Position numbers and translations under genes: made by a program
Assembly (NCBI RefSeq): GCF_900601905.1
Contig: NZ_UWFA01000305.1
Coordinates: forward strand, 58,625 to 122,624
Reading direction: 5' to 3'
DNA: 64,000 nucleotides
Source of the DNA: Pseudomonas viridiflava
Lineage (GTDB): Bacteria; Pseudomonadota; Gammaproteobacteria; Pseudomonadales; Pseudomonadaceae
Part shown: positions 56,996 through 64,000 of the stretch, piece by piece
How the letters are laid out: every line of letters begins with the position of its first letter
Position numbering within the stretch: position 1 is the first letter of the stretch
Notes under the pieces: model-generated
Databases searched by the model: none
What the model saw: only the letters and a program-made list of their open reading frames with translations
Told to the model about the DNA's origin: nothing

Positions 56996-57727
56996 TTAAT
57001 ACCCGCTTCGGCCCTCCTGAAAGAAGGTGTAGGCTGGAGCGTACCTTCTGCAGACATCCAGAAACTCACTAAACCGATGCGGCGGAAGGAAAACTCGGAA
57101 ATACATGTAATTTTGTTCAAAAGGTATATCGGGATCGTATCGTCGCTCAAGGATCACAAGATTTATCTTTCGATCTGTCAATATCAACTGAACTCTATCC
57201 CACTCAAAATTATCGCTATTAACTTCGTTCTCCCAAGCCAGCAGCTTCAAAGCAGCCGGGATGGTGATAGCGCCAATGCCAACTAAAGCGAAAATCATCA
57301 TCGGCATGATCGCGATTATGGCCAGCACGGTGACTAAAGCAAAAATCGCAATGCCCTTGAATATCCACCCGGAACATTTTGGAAAGTGCAACCAGTACTT
57401 GACCTCGCCCCCCTTTTCGGTGATGAGGTAAGAATAAATAGTTTTTTGTCGGGCGACTCCTATCCACATGATAAAGACCAGCACCATGCCGAATATGGGT
57501 ACATCCGTGAATAGATATCTGGTATTTTCATTTTCATGAAAAAAACACCCATATAGAAAGCACATTAGGGGAAGTGCTCCTAGGACAGCCATACTGCCAT
57601 CCATAACCATTGCCGAATGCTGGTATGCCTTTATTTCCCAATTCATTAGGACCGGATTACCATCCCCCTCCAAGGTTGAATCAACATCAATATGAACTTG
57701 TATTTCTGCATTGCTTTTCAGACTCAT
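56996..57727 (-). CDS. Membrane protein, paralogue 2 (candidate T6SS immunity)
   Basis: 243 residues, same layout as the gene at 56212: polar lead ending '…GNPVLMNWEIKAYQHSAMVMDGS', membrane helices 'MAVLGALPLMCFLYGCFF', 'IFGMVLVFIMWIGVA', 'GIAIFALVTVLAIIAIMPMMIFALVGIGAITIPAALKLL', then a soluble tail ('EWDRVQLILTDRKINLVILERRYDPDIPFEQNYMYFRVFLPPHRFSEFLDVCRRY'). Identity to its neighbour is moderate and spread evenly, so the duplication is not recent. AT-rich compared with core genes. Confidence 0.7.
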   Translation of the reverse strand: MSLKSNAEIQVHIDVDSTLEGDGNPVLMNWEIKAYQHSAMVMDGSMAVLGALPLMCFLYGCFFHENENTRYLFTDVPIFGMVLVFIMWIGVARQKTIYSYLITEKGGEVKYWLHFPKCSGWIFKGIAIFALVTVLAIIAIMPMMIFALVGIGAITIPAALKLLAWENEVNSDNFEWDRVQLILTDRKINLVILERRYDPDIPFEQNYMYFRVFLPPHRFSEFLDVCRRYAPAYTFFQEGRSGY

Positions 57728-57783
57728 TTACGTTAGTACTCTCATGTAAGAACATGCCGGCATTCAAAAATAGCCCCACCCTC

Positions 57784-57872
57784 TGCGGGAGCGAGCGTGC
57801 TCGCGACGGGGCTGAGCAATCGAAAAATTAGGTAACTGATCTGACGCTTTCGCGAGCAAGCTCGGCTCCTAC
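57784..57872. repeat. REPIN
   Basis: TGCGGGAGCGAGCGTGCTCG… / …CGCGAGCAAGCTCGGCTCCT, between the membrane paralogue and the effector remnant. Confidence 0.8.
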
Positions 57873-57891
57873 TTGGTAAGCGTTGGAGTCA

Positions 57892-59382
57892 CTACAGTGG
57901 CACAGGAAGAAGTAAGGCGTCCGCGCGCGAGCCTAACGACTCAACCGCCAGTGAGTTCCTGTTTGACCCCACGACTCGACTATCACTACCGTTGGTTTCA
58001 CCCTCTGGAACCAGCTCCATCTGATAGCGGAAGCCTTTGTCGCCGTCTCGGATGGTCAAGGTCTGTGCTGAGTACCAAACCTGTAATTCCAGGTATTGCG
58101 TGCTTTCGGTCAGCGGAACCCAGGCTTGCCAGATAATGTCTTCGTCCGCAGGAGGTGAGGCTTTTTGTTGAGGCTCGTTAAAACGGTTCTGAGGTTTGAG
58201 CGGCGAAACTTTCCCCCACTGATCCACGGCCTCAACGCCACCATAGCCACTGAAGTCATCTTTAAGGCTGTCGCCGACTCTCTGTACTGGAAATCCAGGA
58301 AACGGCCTGCCGCTTGCGGTCAAATTCACATAGGCCACCTCGCCTCGAATGGCTTCGGGCAAACGTAGTTGCACCCAGGCGCCATTTTGGGTTTCGCTCG
58401 GTAGATAGCCGATGTCCGTAAAATATTGTTGGCTAGCGTGGAATGTTGGCTTTACGAAAAGCCCTGGAGCGAGTTGGATTTCAATGAAGGTTTGATTCTC
58501 CTCATTTTGGTCTTTAAAGCGATCTTCCGGGTATCGAGACCAGCGGCACTTGTGCAGCCAATGCCCGACAACATCCCGCTTCAGGTAGTTGAGAGCCAAT
58601 GTCGACAACAAATAGACAATCCCAATTAAGACTGTTAGTCCTAAAAATACGGGATGCATTACCCACGGGATCAAATCTCCGAAGCCAGCTAGTGCAGCAA
58701 GACCAGCGAATACCTGAGCACTCCCGACGAATAGAAACCCACCGACAGCGTAGGACTTAACTATCAGAGCTTTTCTATCTAAAGCTATTTCCGATTGGTC
58801 GAGATCGTTTTGGATATCCCATATCTACAAAGACGCAGCCACCACCGCAAACCCGCCCAACCCAACCAACCTCGCGCCGAATCCTTTTATCAATCTCCCC
58901 CAGTCGGATTTACCCGCTCGTATCCACTTAGCTGACGACTGTTGGGTGATTTTGGTGGGTTTCGAGTCGCTACCAGAAACAGCCAAATCCTTCATCGCTA
59001 ACCACCCCGTCTCAACAAACACCGCCATCAGCGCATTCCCCGTATACGCCGCAGCAGACCCGATCTTGGCCCAGTCTTTCTTGCTCAGCTCTCCATCCCG
59101 GCTGGCGATTTCGTAGGTGATCATGGTGTTGAACAGGTTGATGGCCGCAATGCCCCAGGTAATCGCCGCAGCGTTGAGGCCGTGTTCGGCGTTCCAGACT
59201 TTGGCCTGGTGGGTCCATTCCTGGGTGAGTTGGCCGTTGCGGGCGAAGAAGGTGGAGATTTTGTTTTGCATCGCCTCGGCGTAGCGTTTGCTGTAGTGGT
59301 CGAACGGCATTAGTTTTTCGGTGGTAGGCCTTTCAAGCTCAATCCCTCCCCACCTCGTCCAAAAACTTCGCTCTTTCATCAC
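57892..59382 (-). pseudogene. C-terminal remnant of a BTH_I2691/VasX-type T6SS effector, split by an amber codon
   Basis: One frame runs from 59382 to 57892 and is broken only by a TAG at 58825–58827. Upstream part (185 aa): 'MPFDHYSKRYAEAMQNKISTFFARNGQ', 'AAITWGIAAINLFNTMITYEIASRDGELSKKDWAKIGSAAAYTGNALMAVF', ending 'GGFAVVAASL-stop'. The reading resumes in the same frame with IWDIQNDLDQSEIALDRKAL, two membrane-like segments and, from 58674, 'MIPWVMHPVFLGLTVLIGIVYLLSTLAL…'. These helices resemble the C-terminal region of large pore-forming T6SS effectors. The N-terminal two-thirds is missing: the frame starts inside the LprI-like gene. Family call from memory; the frame continuity is read directly. 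Confidence 0.65.
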
Positions 59383-59752
59383 TCATACCCGCCGCACATA
59401 GATTCTTCGCCACGCTATCCATCACACTTCCCTGCTCAAATTCAAAAGCTTCAAGCGCGCAGTTCTCGTCTCTGAATCTAATCCACGCTCGCTGGGAGTG
59501 CTTTAGCTTATCAAGATAAAGCTTTAACGACTCCTCATCCGAACCATTGTACTTATGTATTCGCTTGCGAGCTGCAACATAACTTTTATTCAGGCTATTA
59601 TCTGACTCTATCCTTTTGTCCTGAGTACACGGCAGTATAGCCCAACTCTCGTTTAACCCATCACAAGCATAACTCATATAGGACCGCGCACTTAAATGAG
59701 CTGATAGCACACTCAGAAAAACAACACTTGCAGCTTTAATCAAACTACTCAT
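59339..59752 (-). CDS. LprI-like periplasmic protein, candidate immunity to the upstream muramidase effector
   Basis: 137 residues. Signal peptide 'MSSLIKAASVVFLSVLSAHLSARS', then a small Cys-containing domain with four cysteines ('YACDGL', 'LPCTQDKRIESDNSLNKSYVAARKRI', 'AWIRFRDENCALEAFEFEQG', 'KNLCAAGMSDERAKFLDEV'). The LNKSYVAARKRI…SQRAWIRFRDENC pattern is that of LprI/DUF1311 lysozyme inhibitors. Its ATG overlaps the effector's TGA (ATGA). A periplasmic lysozyme inhibitor coupled to a muramidase effector is the expected immunity arrangement. Not proven. Confidence 0.78.
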   Translation of the reverse strand: MSSLIKAASVVFLSVLSAHLSARSYMSYACDGLNESWAILPCTQDKRIESDNSLNKSYVAARKRIHKYNGSDEESLKLYLDKLKHSQRAWIRFRDENCALEAFEFEQGSVMDSVAKNLCAAGMSDERAKFLDEVGRD

Positions 59753-62346
59753 ACGCCCCCCTCTTTGGCTCTGATAAGGTATTCCACACGTCTACGGCCG
59801 CCTTCGTACTTCATAAGCGCTTCACTGCCGCGGATATACCTTATCATTTCATCGATATCATTATTAACTCCCGAAGTCATCGGATTCTTCGTAGCAAATC
59901 CTTGATAGACAAAATCTACTAAAATATCCCTAACTGGCTGAGACAAGGCATTCCACTCATATCTCCCCGGCTTGCTAGCTGTATACTTATCATATATCTT
60001 GACGGCCCTAGCGACATAGGCCGGATAAATAAACTCAAAAAGCATAATCTGTTGCTCAATTGTAATTTCACCAACGTCAATTTTATTCTGAATTACAAAG
60101 CGCTTAGCATCTTCGCCTTTCAACCCATAGGCTTTAGAAATCTTTGACGCCTGAGCCTCGGAGATACCCGCACCGATCATATGTTCAAATACTTCACCCT
60201 CGGACCGAGACCCCATGTCATAACCGCGACCAAGCGTAACTCCAGACAAATCATTTCCAGGCCAGTGAATAACTCGGCTAAATCCACGAGATGTCGGGAT
60301 ATCGTTACCCTCAGCGTCATAGGTCACCTGCCCCTGTGTGATAACCACTTCCGGAGGCATTAAATGGCCCAAAAACTCCACGGGATGAAAATGCCAAACC
60401 CGCCCATTCTTGGGGAGCCCGACCTTTTCTGCTATTTCATCCCAAAACACCAAGTTATCGATACGTTCGCTCTCATGGCGCAACACTTCTGGTGCATCTT
60501 TTAGCAGATCACGAAAGCGCTCTCGCGCGGGGCTACCGGACTTGGCTTTCCACTCAGTTGGGTGCTGAGCAATCAGCCTGGACCAGTGTGGCCTTAGCGC
60601 CGGATTGCGTAATGCTGCTTTGAGCTCGTCGGCTGATATTCGGCAGTCCTCATTCACATCAAAATCTGAGAATAACTTGTCTCTAGAAGGATTGAGACTT
60701 TCGAAGAAGTGAGGAACACGATCTGCCTCCAGATAACCGCCGCTGTTCTCGTCAGGCTCGCTCACCGTGCGCCAGCCAAGCTTTCTCAAGTCATGCTGGC
60801 AAATCAGGCGAGCGGTTCTAGGCGTCGAGTGCGTCACGCTTGCATTTGCGTTGTTGATCAGCCCGTTGAGCGACCGCCCTTTCTCCTCAAGGGCGACCTC
60901 GTACCACTCAATACGTTTCGAGTCTTTATAAATTGCCAAGCTTTTGAGGTCGAGCACATGGTCTATGTGTGGATAAATCTGGGTCGTTGAAGCAGGCACC
61001 GGGAGCTTTTCAAATATTGGGGTCCAAGCTGGAATTTCCAGGTACTGCTTACCGCTTTTCAAGCCTGCTGCGTTATCCAGAAATGAATTCAATTGCTCAG
61101 TATCACAAGCAAAGATTTCCAAATGAACTTGATTTGAGCCGCGCTTGCCACCTTGCAAACCCGCAGGCACTTCGTAAGTACCAAGGTAACCAACCGGATC
61201 TGCTGCCCTGATGGGTATCGGCCTTTTCGGAACGATTACGTTGGCAAAGTCTTGGGGAGTGGGTGTATCTCGACCAAGCATTTCACTATCGACGTTTAGC
61301 CAGAATTGCTCCGGCAATGTTCCAGCCCCTCGCAGGCCACTGTGGCCGGGCACAGCCGTACATTCGGCCATCTGCACGTCTTTCCCATCAATGACAAATA
61401 GCTCGATTTCTCCGCTATCAAACTCGACCTGGCTATCCATGTGTAAGGCAAAGTCACTCAAGGGACGAGGCGTCGCGCCCTCTGGTTTGGAGTACACCTG
61501 CAATCCGTCATGGGCCTTGACGACACCTCGGACCTTGCCTTGCCAATAAACGGGAGCCGTACGCGCAGTTTTGGGGACTTTGATTAAACGTTGCCGACCT
61601 CTGCTGGTCATGATCGGCTTGCCGTTATCTCCTATGGCAAACCAAACCTCTTCGCCTTTGTTGCGGCTCCCCACCTTCCCCTCGATGATGCGCCCCCTGG
61701 CGAACTCGTAACGACCATCGCGGGTGTTGCGTCGCTCCAGGATTTCAATCTCCGTTCCTTTTCCAATCATGCCAAGGGTATGGCTGCCATCTTCACCGAG
61801 CGGTAAATTGCGCGCCGGCCACCCCCCATTAATAACCTTTACCCTTGGTAGGTCCGTGTCGTCGGCAGCGTCATAAGCGCTAAACGGCAATAAGTGCATG
61901 TAAAGGCTGTAAAACGTTAGGACGTTCTTGGTTAGGTCGTCGGCTGTATTCTCTGACTCCGTTTCCGGCGAAACACTCGATTTGACCGGCTGCGGATCGG
62001 CAGCTTCGAAAGTATGTCGAACGAGACAAAATGAGGTTGAGTAACGCAATTCCGTACATTGCTCGGAACCCTCAAAAGTCGATTGGAGGTAGTTCCGATT
62101 TAGTCGATAAGCCACTACCTCACCGTCGGCAATACAACGCAAAGGTTCCTGCCGCAGGCATTGTGGGGCCGTGCTTTCGCTCAAATGCACACCTCCGTGC
62201 CAGAAGCCGTGTTTGGAAAGTAAGTAAAAACCTGAATTTTCCTTTTCCAGCAGGGAGTGCAGAGCGTCAGCATTTGGAAACTGAGTACCGTCAGCCCTTC
62301 GGAGTGGGAGTTGAATCTTTTGCATGGTTAGAGTTCCGGCCGTCAT
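59749..62346 (-). CDS. T6SS effector with M23-like region, EF-hand and pesticin-like muramidase domain (TseP-like)
   Basis: 865 residues, directly after vgrG with an ATGA overlap. Residues ~35–155 look like an M23 peptidase-type fold ('FWHGGVHLSES', H50/H54; 'PLRCIADGEVVAYRLN'; 'FYSLYMHL', H151). Residues 563–574 form a textbook EF-hand loop, DVNEDCRISADE. Residues ~674–865 resemble pesticin/T4-lysozyme-type muramidases: E679 in 'DAEGND', D699 and T704 in 'GNDLSGVTLGRGYDMG'. The plan matches dual amidase–lysozyme effectors such as Aeromonas TseP. No signal peptide, as expected for T6SS delivery. Alternative start at 62325. Confidence 0.75.
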   Translation of the reverse strand: MTAGTLTMQKIQLPLRRADGTQFPNADALHSLLEKENSGFYLLSKHGFWHGGVHLSESTAPQCLRQEPLRCIADGEVVAYRLNRNYLQSTFEGSEQCTELRYSTSFCLVRHTFEAADPQPVKSSVSPETESENTADDLTKNVLTFYSLYMHLLPFSAYDAADDTDLPRVKVINGGWPARNLPLGEDGSHTLGMIGKGTEIEILERRNTRDGRYEFARGRIIEGKVGSRNKGEEVWFAIGDNGKPIMTSRGRQRLIKVPKTARTAPVYWQGKVRGVVKAHDGLQVYSKPEGATPRPLSDFALHMDSQVEFDSGEIELFVIDGKDVQMAECTAVPGHSGLRGAGTLPEQFWLNVDSEMLGRDTPTPQDFANVIVPKRPIPIRAADPVGYLGTYEVPAGLQGGKRGSNQVHLEIFACDTEQLNSFLDNAAGLKSGKQYLEIPAWTPIFEKLPVPASTTQIYPHIDHVLDLKSLAIYKDSKRIEWYEVALEEKGRSLNGLINNANASVTHSTPRTARLICQHDLRKLGWRTVSEPDENSGGYLEADRVPHFFESLNPSRDKLFSDFDVNEDCRISADELKAALRNPALRPHWSRLIAQHPTEWKAKSGSPARERFRDLLKDAPEVLRHESERIDNLVFWDEIAEKVGLPKNGRVWHFHPVEFLGHLMPPEVVITQGQVTYDAEGNDIPTSRGFSRVIHWPGNDLSGVTLGRGYDMGSRSEGEVFEHMIGAGISEAQASKISKAYGLKGEDAKRFVIQNKIDVGEITIEQQIMLFEFIYPAYVARAVKIYDKYTASKPGRYEWNALSQPVRDILVDFVYQGFATKNPMTSGVNNDIDEMIRYIRGSEALMKYEGGRRRVEYLIRAKEGGV

Positions 62347-64000
62347 TCGGAAAACAAGGTAAGGGCATTGGAAGAGGTACCGGGAATGCGAGCCGCCTCC
62401 CTATGCAATTCCCCAGAATCACTGATTAGCACTTCAGGAGACTTCGCTGCTGCTGATTGCAACCTTGTAGGGAGCCCTGCAGCGCCAACCATCGGAATCA
62501 AGCCTGTGGGCACACTCGGAACCGCTGGCCGACCTGTTAAAGGAGCTCCACCCAGCAAGATCGGCACACTGGTAAAAATCCCCGACGGAGAGATAGTTAT
62601 CCAGTGCCCTCCGGCCTTGATCGTGGTACTGAGCGCGGCATCGACAATCATGTCCTCTCCAGCACTCAGGTGGATTTCTGTAGTCGCATTCACCAAATGA
62701 CTGGCCACTTCAATATGCTGACTCCCCACCACCTTCAGCGAGTCATCAGCACCAATCCGCGTATTGCGCGCTCCATGGGTCAGGTGATGTTCGTCGGCCT
62801 TCAACTCATGGCTGGAAAGCCCGCCCACCAGCACGCTGCGCTGGTTGTCGACCTGGATCGACTGGTCGTTGAGCACCCGTTCTGACCAGTCCCGCTGCGC
62901 GCGAATGGCGATTTCTTCGCGGCCTTTGGCGTCCTCGATGCGCAGTTCGTTGTAGCCACCGCCGCCAGGGCTGCTGTGGGTCTTGAGCAGGGTCTGGGTC
63001 TTTTGGGCGGGCAGGTTCAGCGGGATGCGCGTGCTCGCGTTGGGCAGGCAAGCCTGCACGTAGGGCTGATCCGGGTCGGATTCGAAATAGCCGACCACCA
63101 CTTCCATGCCGACTCGCGGGATCATCGCCGCGCCGTATTGGTCATGAGCCCAGCCGGTGGCGACCCGCAGCCAGCAGCTGGAATGCTCGTTGAGACCGCC
63201 TTCGCGGTCCCAGAAAAACTTGACCTTGACCCGTCCGTATTCGTCGCAATGCACCTCTTCGCCGACCGGGCCAGTGACCAGCGCGTGCTGGCTGCCCAGT
63301 AGCCGGGGTTTGGGATGTTTGAGCGGCGGGCGGAAGGGCGTCAGGCCCGGAATCGCTTCGAAGCGGTTGCGATAGCCCTGTGTAAAGTCTTTCGAGTCAG
63401 CGCAGCTGTGGGCAAATTCCTCCAGCACCTGCGGCTGTTTGCCTGTATGGATGACGGAAGTCAGCAGCCACTGGGCATTCCAGTCCGGGTTGGGGTGTTC
63501 CAGTTCGAATAAATGGCCGCTGACCAGTGCCGGCTGGTCGCTGTTGCCGCTGGCCTGACGGTAATTGCTGCGGTGGCGTTCCAGGGCCTTGCGTGCCTGT
63601 CGAGCGCCCGTGTCGCCGTCGATATAGGCTGCCGGATATTGGTAATCTTCGAGATCCTTGCGGCCCTCGCCTTCGGCAGATTTGAGCAGGTCCACCGGCG
63701 GGCGCTCGAAGTGATAGTTCTGCCTCGCGACTTTGCTGGTGCGAGTGGCCAGGCGTAGCCTGAACGTGTCGATCACTGGCGCTTCGCCGACCAGGCCACT
63801 GCCTTGTTTGTAACGGACGGGCGTTTGCAGGATGGGCAGTTGGCTCGGGTCATCGGCGAACACCAGCAGGTGTTTTTCAGCGCTGTGCTGGAAGTGAAAG
63901 TGCAACCCCTCCTCTTCGCACAAGCGCCGCAGAAAGTGCAGATCCGTTTCGTGGTATTGCGTGCAGTAATCCCTCGGCTTGCACGGCTCGCGCAGCTTGA
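62343..64000 (-). CDS. vgrG: VgrG spike protein, 5' end beyond the window
   Basis: About 552 C-terminal residues are visible; the frame runs open to base 64000, so the start lies outside. Visible parts: end of the gp27-like domain ('DYCTQYHETDLHFLRRLCEEEGLHFHFQHS'), the gp5 OB-fold ('HALVTGPVGEEVHCDEYGRVKVKFFWDREG', 'SSCWLRVATGWAHDQYGAAMIPRVGMEVVVGYFESDPDQPYV'), then the repetitive beta-helix needle ('NDQSIQVDNQRSVLVGG…'). The C-terminal ~70 residues ('PLTGRPAVPSVPTGLIPMVGAAG…') are a likely cargo adaptor. It is overlapped by the effector start and should deliver that effector. Confidence 0.93.
   Translation of the reverse strand, partial: KLREPCKPRDYCTQYHETDLHFLRRLCEEEGLHFHFQHSAEKHLLVFADDPSQLPILQTPVRYKQGSGLVGEAPVIDTFRLRLATRTSKVARQNYHFERPPVDLLKSAEGEGRKDLEDYQYPAAYIDGDTGARQARKALERHRSNYRQASGNSDQPALVSGHLFELEHPNPDWNAQWLLTSVIHTGKQPQVLEEFAHSCADSKDFTQGYRNRFEAIPGLTPFRPPLKHPKPRLLGSQHALVTGPVGEEVHCDEYGRVKVKFFWDREGGLNEHSSCWLRVATGWAHDQYGAAMIPRVGMEVVVGYFESDPDQPYVQACLPNASTRIPLNLPAQKTQTLLKTHSSPGGGGYNELRIEDAKGREEIAIRAQRDWSERVLNDQSIQVDNQRSVLVGGLSSHELKADEHHLTHGARNTRIGADDSLKVVGSQHIEVASHLVNATTEIHLSAGEDMIVDAALSTTIKAGGHWITISPSGIFTSVPILLGGAPLTGRPAVPSVPTGLIPMVGAAGLPTRLQSAAAKSPEVLISDSGELHREAARIPGTSSNALTLFSE

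Overview
The window is GC-rich and densely coded. It carries many REP/REPIN palindromes between genes, a REP-associated tyrosine transposase, and gene blocks arranged as in Pseudomonas: tktA–sahR-like–metK, epd–pgk–fba, coaD–fdx–ggt–mutM–HDOD–pfpI–ilvD–folA, typA–thiI–glnA–ntrBC, and the caiX-cdhCAB/cdhR carnitine cluster. It is most likely the chromosome of a Pseudomonas of the fluorescens lineage. That assignment comes from recognised protein families and gene order; no database search was run.

Layout. 1–3.1 kb is a small accessory patch: a ParDE-type toxin–antitoxin pair, an orphan PAAR protein, a fragment resembling the 3' end of tRNA-Phe followed by a terminator, a damaged vapBC-like pair, and two conserved hypotheticals. 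3.1–4.5 kb is a lower-GC delta-60 (FGxxG) repeat protein. 4.9–9.6 kb is the L-carnitine catabolic operon with its divergent GATase1/AraC regulator. 10.1–11.1 kb holds two genes of unknown function. 11.3–20.2 kb is central carbon metabolism (fba, pgk, epd, tktA) with three small lipoproteins, then a SahR-like regulator in tandem with metK. 20.5–26.3 kb holds a sulfurtransferase, a TetR regulator, a LacI regulator with an acid-sugar dehydratase and twin palindromic operators, and a coniferyl-aldehyde-dehydrogenase-like enzyme. 26.5–43.4 kb is housekeeping: CoA synthesis, DNA repair, rRNA methylation, branched-chain amino acids and folate. It also holds phosphorylcholine phosphatase, a DUF2868/DUF3482 membrane–GTPase pair, and a RAYT gene beside a very long palindrome. 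43.5–53.7 kb carries typA, thiI, glnA with a sigma-54 promoter and an NtrC-like site, a secreted chorismate mutase, two DUF4124 proteins and ntrBC. 54–56 kb is a BetT choline transporter with a BetI-like operator. 56.2–64 kb is a type VI secretion cargo locus on the minus strand: vgrG (cut by the window edge), a large effector with an M23-like region, an EF-hand and a pesticin-like muramidase domain, an LprI-like candidate immunity protein, a broken C-terminal remnant of a BTH_I2691/VasX-type effector, and two paralogous membrane proteins.

How the genes work together. Carnitine dehydrogenation and cleavage (CdhA, CdhC, CdhB), phosphorylcholine hydrolysis (PchP) and choline uptake (BetT) all feed glycine betaine metabolism. 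NtrBC probably controls glnA through the upstream sigma-54 promoter. In the T6SS locus vgrG, effector and immunity gene are chained by 4-bp ATGA overlaps, as expected for VgrG-delivered cargo. The best leads are four single-base or small lesions: the vapBC junction, the RAYT nonsense codon, the amber codon in the orphan effector remnant, and a REP that supplies the C-terminus of a GTPase. The composition of the T6SS cargo module is the fifth.
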